A DNA stretch of 64,000 nucleotides from Erigeron canadensis. Its lineage: Eukaryota > Streptophyta > Magnoliopsida > Asterales > Asteraceae. This document shows, in pieces, positions 11,941 through 25,000 of this stretch. Numbering within the stretch: the first letter of the stretch is position 1; each line of letters starts with the position of its first letter. The position numbers and the translations under genes are program-made. The stretch is from positions 28,088,980 to 28,152,979 of the forward strand of contig NC_057765.1 in assembly GCF_010389155.1 (NCBI RefSeq), written 5' to 3'. The notes under the pieces were generated by a model. It worked only from the letters and a program-made list of their open reading frames with translations. It did not search any database and was not told the origin of the DNA.

Positions 11941-13893
11941 TCAATAAGGTTTAAAAGAAATGTTTAAGGAAGTGATTTAGGAGATGGTTCCCTTTGGTCT
12001 CTCTCCAGATGATGTTCAATTGTTGAATGAAATTAAGGCGAGTCAAGTTAAAACATTTGAAAATATAATGACTCAGTCCAGGGAAGTGAATCATTTGTGG
12101 AGAACCATGAGGTTGGTTTGTGGAACCTTCAAGCAGTGTAAGGATATGCAGTCGTGGCAACCTCTAGTTAATTTTCCTTCAAGCCATCAAGATTTTGAAG
12201 TTATTCGTCAAGGCCTAGATGCTGCCAAGGGGGAAAGATCCGTGCATACCTCTACAACTGTTGTTGAAGTTCCTGAATCTGTTGGTAAAGAGTTGGTAGT
12301 TGTTGGGACTAGTAGTGATGCTAGTTAGATGGTTGTTACTGCCAGTACTGAAGCTGGTGAGCATGTTATTGAACAGTTTGACGATGTGGTTGAAAGGGGG
12401 AATGTGGACAAGGGTAAAGAAATGGCAACTGATGAATCCTCTAAGCCGGCCACTGATGAAATCCTTGAAACTGGCAACATCGATCAGCTTCTCCGGTGTC
12501 AGATGAAGATAACAAAAAACTGGCAAGCATTGGAGATGCTATCAAAGAAAGAAAGAAGCAGATGAGGGTCAATCAGGCAAATGATAGAAAAACTTTGCCC
12601 CCAGTTCTACTTGATGCTAGTGATTCAAGACTTTTGAACATGACACCTGCTGAATATGCTAAAGTCAAAGTTGACCCAAGAATAGTTAATGCCTTAAAAG
12701 AAATGTTGGAGGTCGAGCTTGACAAACATTGTAAGGATGATGAAGCAGTGCATGATGCCAGATGTTTGAAAGTTACAGTGGAGAAGGCTAAGAAGATAAG
12801 AACTGAAGGGATTCTCAAACGCACTGAACAAGTAAAGAAAGTGGTCAAACAAGTGTTGAATCCACCCAAGTCCAAAGGAAGAAAGCAAAAGCAAAAATCC
12901 TTGCCAAGGGATGCAAATTTAAGGACTTGGGTACAACCAACTGAACCCACAAATGATGATATTAGAGCTGCTACTCACAAACTGAGCACGAGCCAGATCA
13001 AACTGATAAATGAATTTGAGGCTCGAACCTACTTATCTGATGTACAGGTAGGCACAATCCAGGGAGGATCACTGATGTCAAAGTATCAATCAAACCTGGT
13101 GGAAAACATTTTGTGGTGGAAGTTCAATACTTTGGTGGGCCAAAATGAACAACTGAGAATCCTGATGTTTATCAGTATGGCCATTCAGAGCATATGGAGC
13201 TATGTAGCACCGAAACGGATACGGAAAAGGGGAACGGGAACGATATGGGTACGGGGAACGGCAAAACTAAAAAATTTAGGATATGGGTACGGCAAAGATA
13301 CGGCAATAAAAAAATAAAAATATATTGATTTTATATAGAAAGAGACTTGAGATTGGGAGATTATGTATACTTATATCTGTATAATTTCATAACATATGTT
13401 TGATGGTGACAGGTGATCACAGGTTAAACTGTTACTAATCAATTTTGGAATAGTAAAAGTCTAAAATTGTATCATGTAGTTGGTTTATGTCTGGGGTAGC
13501 ACAGTCACAAGATGATAGTCATTTTTGGAGTAGAAAAAGCTCATTGAAATCCTAACATTAATTAGATACGGTGTGGAAACTTCATAGAAACGTTTCGGTA
13601 TAAATGGAAACTTCAAGGAAACGTTTCGTACGAGTTTCAGTTCCCATGGAGTTTCCGAAACGGGTATGCCTACATGTCTGTAGTTTCGGTGCATCATAGA
13701 TATGGAGATGCTGAACTTGTTGGAACAACGGCAACACAAGAACAAAGCAGAAAAAGGCTGGGTATATGTATTGCAAAATCTGATCAAGTTCAAAGAAAGT
13801 GTTGAGGAAAGGTTGAACGTTGATCCGGAGGATAATCAGCCAATTTCATCTGTTGCCAAGAGAAGGAAAACTGGCGAAGGGCCATCTGTTTAA
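11941..13893 (+). pseudogene. Copia extra 3' ORF, C-terminal segment (broken by a MITE)
   Basis: Aligns with 63560-64000, sharing SGGLDAAKGERS-type and MQSWQPL strings, and then shows the C-terminal end that the right-hand copy lacks because the window ends. A TAG lies at 12326-12328. The long open part 12496-13199 is rich in Lys, Glu and Gln with coiled-coil character. A hAT MITE sits at 13200-13699; coding resumes after it and stops with TAA at 13891-13893, after a basic KRRKTGEGPSV tail that looks like a nuclear localisation signal. Confidence 0.65.
13200..13699. mobile_element. hAT-type MITE, 500 bp, TSD ATATGGAG
   Basis: Terminal inverted repeats CTATGTAGCACCGAAAC at the left and, reversed, CTATGATGCACCGAAAC at the right. 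Perfect 8 bp duplications ATATGGAG at 13192-13199 and 13700-13707, the size typical of hAT transposons. The interior is rich in GAAACG and GGTACGG words near both ends and has no coding capacity. It sits inside the C-terminal part of the copia extra ORF and must be younger than it. Confidence 0.85.
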
Positions 13894-14154
13894 GTTTTCC
13901 TTCTATCTATCTACTTGTAATTTTATTTACTTTCTTGTAACTGATGTAAAATTATTGTATATACAAGTTGCCAGATTGTAAGCCAGAAGTTAGATAGTTG
14001 ATAAGATCTACAAACAATTAAAATTGAACCTACGACATTTGATGATCTATAAAAATGCCTTGGAAAATTAATAGGTTTTATTAAACTCAAGTATTTCAAA
14101 CTTATACTTGTATAGAAACAAGTTTGAAAATACTTGGCAATATTTCAGGACAAT

Positions 14155-14163
14155 AAGGGGAAA
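14155..14163 (+). promoter_or_regulatory. Polypurine tract of the old copia element
   Basis: AAGGGGAAA lies two bases before the TG that opens the 3' LTR at 14166, the standard place for the plus-strand primer of reverse transcription. Confidence 0.7.
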
Positions 14164-14165
14164 TT

Positions 14166-15072
14166 TGTTAGGTCCAGTTTCGCTGAAAACTAGAGCTTCT
14201 CCAGTTGCATCTGGAGAACAGAAGAATTGTCTGAAATATTTAAAGTCCAGTTGCAATGTACAGTTTATGTAACTGAATAATACATCTGAAGACATTCCAG
14301 TTGAAGTCGAAGAAAACAAGTGGAAGATAGAGAATGGCAATGGCAGCGAAGCCCAGTTGACATTCTAATCAAGTATACAAACTGGAGACCATTAGTGTAA
14401 ATGCTCTTACAAAGTTTTACACTGATTACGAGGAGGACCTTTTACACTACATCCTTTTACTAGGACAATAATCTTGTCTGTGGATTAGAGTGCAAAGATG
14501 TAGAGTGATTGAATAAAGTAACCTTTTGTCTTATTTTATTTAGCACACACAAAAAATTATTTACTAATACTTTTGTGTGTTGTCAACCATATTTGTACGT
14601 CAAAGTTGAAATCTCAATGCTCAACCTTCGACTATAAATAGAGGTCCTTGCACATGCATTTTCACAACTTTGCAAACACCCATACTTGCAATATCTTTAG
14701 TGAACTTGTGCAATATGTTTCGATTGTAGAAGAGAATTTCCAAGTATAGATCAATTGTATTTCATAGGTTGTTAGGATATTTACATTCGTGTATTATCTT
14801 GGTTCCGCAACAACCTTGTATTTTATTTACAAATCAATAAATAAAATACACTTAAAAATTACATATTGTCTCACCATTTTATATTACTTGTACTTTACTT
14901 TATTGCATTGTATTTACTTATTTACATTGTTACCTTAATAAGTAACTTCTAGTTAACCTGGTACACTGTTCACTGCAACTGGTCACGTCCAGGTACAGTG
15001 AACGTGTTGCAAAGTAAACTCACCATCCACATAGAGGTGTCTTCAGTACTCATCTATTATATAGTTGGGACT
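14166..15072 (+). repeat. Copia 3' LTR (old copy)
   Basis: Begins TGTTAGGTCCAG and matches the 5' LTR at 49826-50789 along its length, with many small differences. A TATA box TATAAATA lies at 14633-14640, in the same context as in the other LTR. The shared sequence ends with TGGGACT, so the right end is set by where similarity stops and does not show a clean CA. Polyadenylation-like AATAAA words lie near 14836. Confidence 0.8.
14633..14640 (+). promoter_or_regulatory. LTR TATA box
   Basis: TATAAATA preceded by CTTCGAC and followed by GAGGTCCTTG, identical in context to 50321-50328 in the other LTR of this family. Confidence 0.6.
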
Positions 15073-15655
15073 TCCACAAATCATTCGGTTGTTCCTTGAG
15101 CCAAGCTTTTGCCTCTCCACGGAGAGTAAGTGGAAAGAGCTCAAGTTTCACTATGTCGTTCTGTCCTTCGCCATAATGGTATAACCTACAAATATTTTCA
15201 AACCTTTCCAAATGGCCATAAGGATCACTGTTTGTCATTCCATCGAACTTCTCTTCCTCAACACTCTTCAAATGATTTCCTTTAAGAGAAAAGTTTATCC
15301 CAGTGGCTAGAGGACGAATTCAAGTGCCCCGGTTAGCCGATACATTTCTCCTTCGATCCCCGTAAAGACGGTTGTTGGGTTCAACTGGTTGAGCTTGGTT
15401 ACCCATTCTTCTTGCTTGAACTAGTTGATTTACCCGAGGAATTACTGCTGAACCAGGTATAGGAGTCTTATCCTTATTATCTTCCTCTTCTGAACTATCA
15501 CTTGATTTGAATAAACCACTACCTTCAGATAATTTAGTGCTTAGTTGAACTTCGGACGTTGAATCCTTCTTTGAATAGTATTGATCCAAATCTACGTCTG
15601 GTTGGTCTTGGTTTTCGGTTTTTGGATCTATTTTGTCGGTGGTAGAGGGCTCCAT
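15073..15655 (-). pseudogene. Ty3/gypsy gag fragment, truncated by the copia LTR
   Basis: Read on the minus strand from ATG at 15655, an acidic, polar N-terminus is followed by the conserved retrotransposon gag core: KFDGMTNSDPYGHLERF, ICRLYHYGEG, and FPLTLRGEAKAWLKE. A TGA at 15320-15322 interrupts it before the core. Similarity stops at 15073, exactly where the copia LTR starts on the other strand, so about the last half of gag and everything downstream are gone. The core resembles Athila/Tat-type gypsy gag. Gag would form the nucleocapsid particle; this copy cannot. Confidence 0.75.
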
Positions 15656-16672
15656 GTTGAAGCCTTTTCTTAAATTTTATTACCAAACGAAGCTATTCAT
15701 TAGATAGGAGCTTTTTCTTAAAAGTTGAAGCTTGAAGCTCCTAAAAGCTTGTTGCCAAACATACCCTTAGTAGTTTGGACCAAACGTGTCGACGGGGTTT
15801 CATATTCAGAGACGAAGGCGTCGTTTGTTTTTTTTTTAATAAAAAACTCGGAATACCATCCAAGGTCTAACCAAATCAGAGGTTTTATAAATGTTAGTTA
15901 TTTGTTTTTATCTCAGATCCAGAGGTTGAGACCAAGGGCGGTACCACATGGGGGGCAAATGGGGCAAATGTCTCCCTCAAAATTTAGACTTTGTCATGTG
16001 TTTTTAAAATTTTCATGGATTTAATTTTTTTTTTTATATAGATTTTTAACATTTTGACCACTTTTATATTTATATTTTACGGACTTTTTAATTTTGCCCC
16101 CTCTGGAATTGTTTTTCAGGTACCCCTCTTGTTGAGACCTCTTAGAGATGTCATATTCGCTAAAAGGATTGAAGAGCTCTACTTTCTAACTCTTGAACTT
16201 TGTATTTTTCTACTTACCTTCATGCCAAAACCAATCACAACCCATCATTATCAACTCTTACCTGTGCCTTCATCGGCCATTAAAGTCTGGTCTCCCGCCA
16301 TCAATCACAACCGTCCCCACTCATCTATAACTTTATGTATATGTAGAGAAAGTAGGAGAAAATATAGTGAAAAAATCATGTGGTTTCCATGCTAATTTTA
16401 TTATTTTTTTGTTTTTAGAAGTTAGAGATATGTAGATGGAAATTTGAAAACCAAATCTTTCTTTAATGTCTCGAAGTGAATAGAATGACCTTATCTGAAA
16501 ATGGGTTGTTAGATGGGTTATGTGGTTTAAAGAATGATGGATTAAGTGGTTGTGGTTCACGGAGGATATGAAGATATGATGGTGAAAATGATAAGATTTT
16601 TTTCTCAATCATCAATATAATATATATGTAAACCAAAATAGTTTTACATTAATCTAAAAGTTATAATATAAA
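15656..16672. other. Intergenic, degenerate repeats, no gene seen
   Basis: Contains a short stretch at 15660-15780 with AAGCTCCTAAAAGCTTGTTG-type self-complementary words that resembles a MITE end, and a GGGGCAAATGGGGCAAATG region near 15950. No convincing coding segment. Confidence 0.4.
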
Positions 16673-18086
16673 GAGTTAGTTAGAGAAATCGTTCATGTTG
16701 TGGATCGCCACTTACAGCTTTCCTTTCTAACTTTTGAAAATTACAGTTTTAGTCCAAAAACTTTGTCTTGTCAACACTTTTGGTCCTGGGTAATAACGTC
16801 TGTTTAAAAACCTATCACGTGTCAGCCACATGATGGGTATTTTCGTCATTTCCTTAACACAGGACTAGAAGTGTAACTAACTTATAAAGAACTAGATTTT
16901 TTATATATTAATAATGCATATCATTGAAACGACACAACTCGATTTGTAAAAACCAAAAAAAATTTATTTTTATTTTTTTAACATGCGCCGCATAGAAAAT
17001 CAATAAAAATTTTTAATCGAGTCGCCTCGTTTCAATCATCATCTATTGGTAGTCTATCTTGATCATTCCTAAAAACAAATCTGATATAGATCAAAATCCA
17101 ACCAAAACCTATATCCATACATTCATCATCCGTTCCTAAATCTATATCCATATCTATATTTATACATACATTTATATATAATAAAATCACCAGAATAAAA
17201 CCAAATTTAAATTTTATTCACACCCAATAAACTAAAACATACATATATAAATCTATACATACATACATACCATCAATTTTTAATCATCGAGCCACTGGCT
17301 TGTTAACCATCCATAAGTAATCAAACATAAAGATTCAAGGAGATGAAGGCGTCATTAACCATTACAACCATGGGCTTGTTATGGTGTTGATTGTATCCCC
17401 ATGGAGCATTCCTCCATGCTTGGATTTAACCTTCACTGTGGAAAAGTGTGACAGTTACGGTTGTAGTGGAGTGGAATGTCAATGATGGGTCGGATTCGTA
17501 AAACCCAGATGTCGACCTTCATCCATTTTTTCAGCTATTCCTGTGAAGAGGGATTGATTTGGGGTTTTTTTTGTGGATTTTCATTGTTGGTATAATTTGG
17601 GTTTGAAAAAAATATTAAAAAATGATTGTTGGGTTTGAGATTATTTCAATATTGGTGTGGTTTGTGTATATATACAAGATGATAGAAATTTTGGATAAGT
17701 TTTTTTATATGTGTGATTTATTTATATGTATATACAAGTTTTTATATGTATAGTCATATGTGTGATATTGATGTGAATATAGATCTCATGGTGGATGGAT
17801 GTATCATGTATATAGATTTTGATATAGACATGAATACTAATATATCACATATGGGTGATGATGATGTAAATGTACAAAGTTATTTACACTTTTGGTCCCG
17901 TGTTAGGAAAAGACCATTATACCCATCACGTGTTTGGCACGTGACCACTTATTAAACGGACGTTTACGGTTAGGATCAAAAGTGTTGATGGGGAAGAAAA
18001 ATTGGACCAAAACTGTAATTTTTGAAAGTTAGGAACGAAAGCTGCAAGTGACGATCCACGACAAGGACGATTTCTGTAATTAACTC
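16673..18086. mobile_element. Non-autonomous Mutator-like element, about 215 bp TIRs, 9 bp TSD
   Basis: Long terminal inverted repeats: the left end GAGTTAGTTAGAGAAATCGT matches the reverse complement of the right end, GAGTTAATTACAGAAATCGT, and similarity continues for roughly 215 bp (to about 16888 and from about 17870). A perfect 9 bp duplication TAATATAAA lies at 16664-16672 and 18087-18095, which is diagnostic for Mutator-like elements. The 1 kb interior is AT-rich, has a second imperfect inverted repeat around 16920-17040, and encodes no transposase. Confidence 0.85.
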
Positions 18087-18354
18087 TAATATAAATATAG
18101 ATGTCTTTAAGATTATTATGAATAGATAATTTGTATCAAAACCATAAACTAATTAATATAATCATTATTTTTAATATTTAGAGAAATATATAAGTAATAT
18201 TAAGATGTTTACATATTTTATAAAAACAAACAGGTTTAAGTTATTTAGATTTTTTTTTTTTTTGAAAAGTAACTATTTAGATTTAAATGTTTGACCCACA
18301 TCTTAACATTCAGAAGTGGTATTCAAATTTAGACTAAAAATTCTTACAACAAAC

Positions 18355-18440
18355 AAATAAGGCGAAAACTGTAATTAATATGAGCTAAGGATGATACCTC
18401 CAAGTTATATCAAACCACAGGGATGATTCGTGAAATTAAC
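18355..18440. repeat. Mutator-like TIR remnant
   Basis: AAAACTGTAATT, then GGATGATTCGTGAAATTAACTC, follows the same plan as the right TIR of the 16673-18086 element. No partner end was found. A weaker similar stretch lies at 18655-18735. Both sit in the promoter region of the next gene. Confidence 0.4.
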
Positions 18441-18477
18441 TCATATATATATATATTTGTTTATATCTCGATTCTCT

Positions 18478-19060
18478 TTTAGGGTTTGTTAACGAAGTGA
18501 TAATCAAAGAGTCGACATGGCTCTGCTCACCAGGAGCAGGATGAGGTGCGATATTTATATATCTTTATGTGTATATATTTATTATATGATTTGATTTGAT
18601 TGATTTCCATGCCGAATATAAATCAAAAAATTATCTGTTGCAAAAAAAGGAACACCGTTTAGGGGAAGGACCTTGATTGCAAAACTTTAAGGTTAAAATT
18701 GTATTTTTTGAACGTTAAGGATGAAAAATGAACAAACTGTCAACTTTAATCTAAATGATAAAACTTATTGTGTGGATCTTAATGGGCCACGTCTAAAGTT
18801 ACCCGCTAATATATGTGTACTTACATATATATCGATACCTCGATATAGATATAGACGGACAGATATATATCCATTATTAATATTAATATTCCGATTCTCT
18901 AAAAGTTTATTTAGGGTTTCTTAACGAAGTGATATTCAAAGCGTCGACATATCATGGCTCCGCTCACCAGGAGCAGGAAGAGGTGCGATATTATATATAT
19001 ATTTGTGTATATGATTTGATTGATTTTCATGTCGAATGTAGATAAAAAAAACTATAAGTT
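18478..19060 (+). repeat. Tandem duplication of 5' UTR plus first exon
   Basis: The block starting AGGGTTTGTTAACGAAGTGA at about 18481 is repeated from about 18913 (AGGGTTTCTTAACGAAGTGA). Each copy carries GTCGACAT, an ATG, the code for a ten-residue start ending TRSRxR, a splice donor AGGTGCGATAT and the beginning of the first intron. Confidence 0.8.
18517..18545 (+). other. Alternative first coding exon (1a) of the next gene
   Basis: ATG at 18517 reads MALLTRSRMR and ends in the donor AG|GTGCGA in the same phase as exon 1b at 18954-18982 (MAPLTRSRKR). Either exon could splice to exon 2 at 19107 without changing frame. Which one is used cannot be told from the sequence. Confidence 0.55.
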
Positions 19061-22000
19061 TAAATGAATGTTTCTTTTTGATGTGAATGTGAATTTTGGT
19101 GAACAGAAAGGAGATGACTCCAGATATTGAGATTACAACATGCGATAAGAGCAGGTTCGGTACTTTGTGTGTATATATATTGATTTGATTGATATTTTTT
19201 AAGTTAATATGAATTTTGGTGAACAGTAAGGCTGCTCTGGCATCATCAGATGAGAAGAAGCCAAAGATGCGGAAAACAGCTCAGGTGGGTATCTATTTTT
19301 CCAACCATCATTTTAGCCTGCCATAACTACAGTATATATTTGATGATGATATTGGTTTTTTAGTTTCTATTCCAAATATGTAATGGCTTGAAAGAACACA
19401 TGATTCAACTGTATATTTATATCGGTTTTGAAGTAATATTATTATGGTAGTTGTTGGTTGATACTGAGTTTAACTATTACATCATTTTTACACACTTTGA
19501 TTTTGATGCAGGGGAAGAAAATAATCTTAGTTAATATGGAAGAAATTAAAAAAATAGAAATCAACCAACATGAGTTTATCATCCCACCCGATGTAAGAGA
19601 TAAATATGGACGACCACTACGACGAGGGCCATCCATACGGACATTCATACCATCTAAAACCAGTAAGACTGCGTAGTTGCATTCTTGATTGCTATACATA
19701 TACACATAACAACAATTTCATGATTTTTTTTATTATGTATATACAGATCAGAAACAAGTAGCATTCGAATTCTGCCCATCCGTGGACCCCAGTAAGATCG
19801 GTTTCATTTTCTTATTGATTATACCCATGCTATATATACATACACACATTACAACACCAATTTCATTAACTTATTGGGATTTTCTATACATATACAGATC
19901 AGGAAGACTTATTCCCCAAAAATATTAATCCCCATATTGAAGCTATCCAGAAACTTATCAACACCAGTTTCAATTTCGTCCGAAATTATGAATTTTTAAT
20001 GGATTCTGCTAACGAGGTGATACGCATTCTTCATTGGTTCCTCAGCCTCAAGTCTACGCGTTTTGACTGGCGCAGGTATTTTTTCAAGCCTTTCATGTGT
20101 GTGTTTGTTTTGTAATTTCTTTTTCACTAATATCAACCGCACTTGAAAAGGGTTTTCTTATGTCTTCATTGGTTACATAATCCTATCACTAAGCGATTAT
20201 GAAAAATTTGTAGGTATTGGTACTTACTTTTTTTTTACTAAATTGATATCCTTACTTTACCATTTATTTAACACTTGTTTGAGTTAATGCGTTATGCTTC
20301 AATCTAGATTAATAAAGTGAAATTGTCTCCTCTTATTCATTTGAATTGAACTCATGTCCATTCCAATCAGCACTTCTTTATGGTTTTATATTCTCATTCG
20401 AAAAGGGTTTCTCAAAGACTCATTGGTCGCTGCACATGACCGGATGTGTGTGCGTGCGCGCGAACGCTTGATTAATTGTAAATTGTGCACTTATTTTTTT
20501 GTATTTGCAACTTCTTCAAACAGGAACGTTTTTATGAAACCAATCAGGAAAGCGGAGGATATACTTCAAATACCTGATTTAAAAGTAAGAATAGTTATCA
20601 TTATTAGACTATTAGCTATGCTTTTATATTTCTGATTGTTTGAAGTTTTTATGAAACCAGCTATGCTTTTATATTAATTGGTTATGACTATTATACAAAG
20701 ACGATACCCAATTGGCCAATCCCGTCAAATGTGTGGTATGGGGAGCTGGGATGTAGAAACTCATACCTCTACTCGAGGCAGTATATATACAAGCATGCGT
20801 ATGTGTGCGTGTGAGTATATAAGAATGCATGTTGATTTATAATAAGAAAGAAAAGCATGTGTACGTGTGCGTGTGAGGTCGTTTTTTGTGTGCGGGTGTG
20901 AATATAAAAATGTATATATTGTATCACAATAAGAAAGAAAAGAAAAGAAGAAGCATACATACATATGAAGCATGAATCACCATATATGGCATTTCGACAT
21001 ATAAACCACATATAATTTTGTCTACGCAGGCTTTGTCCTACTCGTACTAGCTATATGTTTGTATGTTTATACCTGAAGATATATAGGGAAATATCAACAC
21101 TCTGAGTTCCTATGAGACTTAGAAGCATAAAGACACCAAAGTCACCCAGAAGTATATCGTTGTAATAACTTGGCGATTATGACTATCAGACTATGATCAA
21201 AATAGTTTACTTTTCTTCCAACCTCCTGATCGTTATATTACTTGGAGCTGTATTTGAAGTTGGTCAAGTAACACAGAAAGCACAGTCATTACTACTTTTG
21301 AATTGGTGGCAAGCCGCAAGTGTACATGCCAAAAAACAAATTTCCTTGAATAATTTCGGTATGAAGTTTTTTTTTCTATTTGATGATTGACGATTTTTTC
21401 AGGACTGTCACAAAATCTGCATGCTTGCCGAGAATGGTTGTGTAAGTCTTTATCCTGATCCTCCTGGGATTTCTGAGGCTGAGAGAGATGGTATGCATAT
21501 TCTTGCAGTGACGTGTCATATTTATGCATTTGCCCATATGTGCATCAGTGTTTTGATGCATGTACTGCCAGTTTGTTTGTTTATTATTAGTTAACACATG
21601 GATAGTAACTTGGATTACTTTCTCGTTTCAGCTCTTATACAACCTATGATGAATCAAACTATCCCTGTAGGCTATCACCTTCCTTTAAATGAAGAAGAAA
21701 GGAAAATCTGGTTGGACTTCAAAAAATCAGATAAGGGGAATGTATGTCTATGATATTTATTTATCATTGTGTCTTCATGCTTGCCACATGTCTGCCGACA
21801 CATATTGACATACTTCATGCATTTTGCAGCCTGAATTTGTGATGATAGATTTAACGTTTGAGCAGGACGCAGTAAGGTCCATTATTCCTTCTGATCCCAT
21901 TGTTAGTGTTATTGGTAGCTTTGCGGTTGCTGCGTTCAACAAGGCATGTGCGACGGTATGGTCTCCTTACACCTGTTCTCAACTTGTGACATTTTTTTTT

Positions 22001-25000
22001 ATCGCGTACTGCTTGACATATAATGAAAGCTTTGCTTTTAGCATTTCAAGAAGGATGAACAAAACAATCTTCATGATTTCGAATATATGGAGTGCAAATA
22101 CGTTAAAGATAGCGAGGATTATTTCTTCTACATGAGTATAGAGGCCATTGAAGAAGGGAATCTTGGCGTCTACGAGACCATAGTTAAGTGCAGTAGGGAT
22201 GACGGTAGGAGAACATTGCTCAAGTTTGTCCTTACCGACCGTACACCAGCTGGTATGTAGATTATTTTGAGTATCTGTCTTGATTTACTCATGACATCCT
22301 TAGAAGTCTTTTCTGCACTCTCTTTTGTGCTACTAGAAATATTTAGCACTTCATAATATGGGAGGTTATACATCACTTTCATTTTGTCTCTTTATAAAGT
22401 TGAAGCGACCCAGATGAAACTTAATGGGCGAATGAGATGATCATCTATGCGTACAAACTTATAGATATATGTAGTTCTATTATTTTTATTAATTTTTCAA
22501 TGGAATAGTCTCTTTAACAGAACATATAACAGTATTTGTTTATAGTAAATAACATATGGGCACCCTTTTTTTGTAGGCCAACTCAGCCTGTATATGCATG
22601 TCCACCTGTTTTGACTTGTTAATTAATACACCTATTAAAATTACTAGCTTTTTTCACATTTGTTTCTCACGGCATACGATTGATGCCTTATTTTTCATGC
22701 AGGTACAAAAGCGATGGCGATATCTCTTTCTTCTTGCCTGATATCCTTATTAGATACTTTAGAATGTTTGTCTTCCATGATTGCTACATTTTCTTTTTCT
22801 ACCTACTTAGTTATTGATAAATCACTATGATATTTGAGATATCGATTATCACGGTGGGATATCGGTAATTTTAATACTATTCAATATCTATATATATATA
22901 TAATAGTTAATACGTTATACTTAATAGAAATATTAAAGTCAAGCTTATAAGTGTCTTTATGAGATAGAGTAGTGGTAAAATTTCCAAAGATTAGTGTTTA
23001 TTATGTTGTGTTTAAGTTTGAACCAAAAAAATCAAAAGATGTAATAAACTTTTAAAAACCTGGAACCGTTATCACAGTGCTGCTTAGGCTGATTTTTGAC
23101 TGATATAACATTGGGTAATGTCACCGATAATATCGGGACCGATATTCTGAAGGACCCATACCCGATATCCCACCGTATTACCTACATAGATAAATCATTA
23201 TGGTCTTATTTGTGTGCATTCTGAACATTAAGATACTTAACAATGAGGTATTTGTGCAGGTGTGGGAGATAAAAGACACTGTAAGCTGTGTAGGATGCAT
23301 TCTGTTACTAGAGGTTATCATTCTCTTTTTGATGCGTTCAATTAGTAAACATGAAATTCTACATGCCAAATAAATGCTAGGCCTTGGTCTAATCTGGCAT
23401 GATCTTTTTCAAAGGATATAGAAAGGTTTAATGTTTTATTGCTAAATTGGGCCATTGGAAGTAAAATGTATGGGGCTTGTGGGTAAGCTACTCACACACA
23501 ACCCTTAAACCGGACCTAACTTAATTATTACATCCTTCCATATATGGTTTCTTAATTTCCTTTATCACTTTGGATCAACAGGTGTGTGGCGAGGCATCGC
23601 GGCTCAGGAGACCGTTTTTTTCTCATATTATCTTGATGAAACTGTGAAAGGTTAGGATTCAGTGTTACTAATCTTGATGTTCTCACACATATTTTTAATT
23701 ACGTTTGATGTCACATCAAACTTGGTCCATCATAGGAAATAATCACAGGCTTAAAACTATACCACGTTATGTGTTAAAACCATCAAAATAAACAACCCAG
23801 GGTCATTGATTTCACATGGAAGTCTAACTGTGAACAAGAATAATTTCTGGGGTAGGGGATCCAAACGGGTTTGATATATTAGTTTAACAATTGATGTGCC
23901 TATTGAATCTGTACATCGCGTCTGTCCAGAACCATTACACCCTTTAGATTGGCGGTTATTAAATTTCTAAAGCATGAGTATAACCATAAACTATTGTCTA
24001 AGACATCACATCAGCCTTCTTTCTTCTTCACATGTAGTTCTCTGTGTTGTTAAGGTTAATCGAATGATAATCTTCCAACATTCAACATGATAATACTCGC
24101 ATTCCATGAATATAATATCAGCTTCTGTCCTGGAAGAAGATTGATTTACTAGTTTATAAATTTTCAAATGAAGGGAGGATTGTTAATTACATGTGTTCTT
24201 AACGTACTATAGGTATTCGACGAGTGCTTTCTCTGAACCTGCAGTTGCTCTTTCAGCCAGAATGCACCCGAAAAACCAATCCAGGTTAACCCAGAGTTTA
24301 CTTTGAATTAATATATTATTTTATTCTTATAGATTATAGATAGATGGCATGTAGAGATAAAGAGTTCAATGTGGTTTATGTGTCATTTCTGGTCTACAAC
24401 AATTTAAAAGTTACCCAATTAGTTATTGGAAATTTAGATTATTAAGGTAACAATATAGGATCTGTATTCAATTTGAACATACTAATGATGTTTAATATAT
24501 TTTTGGTTCATTTACTTATAAAATTGACAAAAGATGTGTTTTGCTGGATTAATCTAATGTACTGGTCCCAAGTTTTGCAACAACTTTTATACATATCTCC
24601 ATCCACCTATATTGCCAACTTACCATCAATTTGGTTTATTTCTGTTATTTTATCTTAATACCGTATGGTTTTAATCATAAGTCTTCATGTAGATGCCTGG
24701 TCTGTTCCTGGTCCTGACTTAGATACCGGTATGAAGCTTAGGAACAATGGCACACCTTGTATGGGTTATGACTACAACCCGCACTCCATGGACAGGTTAG
24801 TTGATGATGCTAAATACATTTCAAGTTTTCTTTTTTGTTTATGTTGAATCAAAATGTAATTGTATTTAGTTTGAACATACTAATGATGTTTAATGAATAT
24901 ATTTTTGTTCATTTACTTTTAAAATCGACAAAAGATGTGTTTCCTGGATTAACTCTAGTTTACCAGTCCCAAGTTTTGCAACAACTTTTACATATATCTC

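Larger units (their letters stand above)
3650..15072 (+). mobile_element. Old Sirevirus-like copia element, 3' half only
   Basis: From about 3650 the sequence follows the extra ORF found downstream of pol in the element at 61220-64000, then continues to an ORF end at 13893, a polypurine tract at 14155-14163 and a full 3' LTR at 14166-15072. The 5' LTR, gag and pol are absent. Three later insertions interrupt it: 4356-5887, 7725-11940 and 13200-13699. Its LTR closely resembles the 49826 LTR, so both belong to one family. The right end abuts a reversed gypsy gag fragment, suggesting the copia inserted into a gypsy element. Confidence 0.75.

Noticed and set aside
17713..17955. Open frame of 81 codons
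   Set aside because: AT-rich Tyr/Asp/Ile sequence inside a non-autonomous Mutator-like element, running into its TIR.
20761..21011. Minus-strand open frames rich in His and Tyr
   Set aside because: Within intron 7 of the plus-strand gene, made of GTGTGCGTGTG-type simple repeats.
22710..22790. Extra exon after TTCATGCAG at 22702
   Set aside because: In phase, but it has no good donor and no resemblance to the rest of the protein; joining exon 11 directly to 23582 is simpler.
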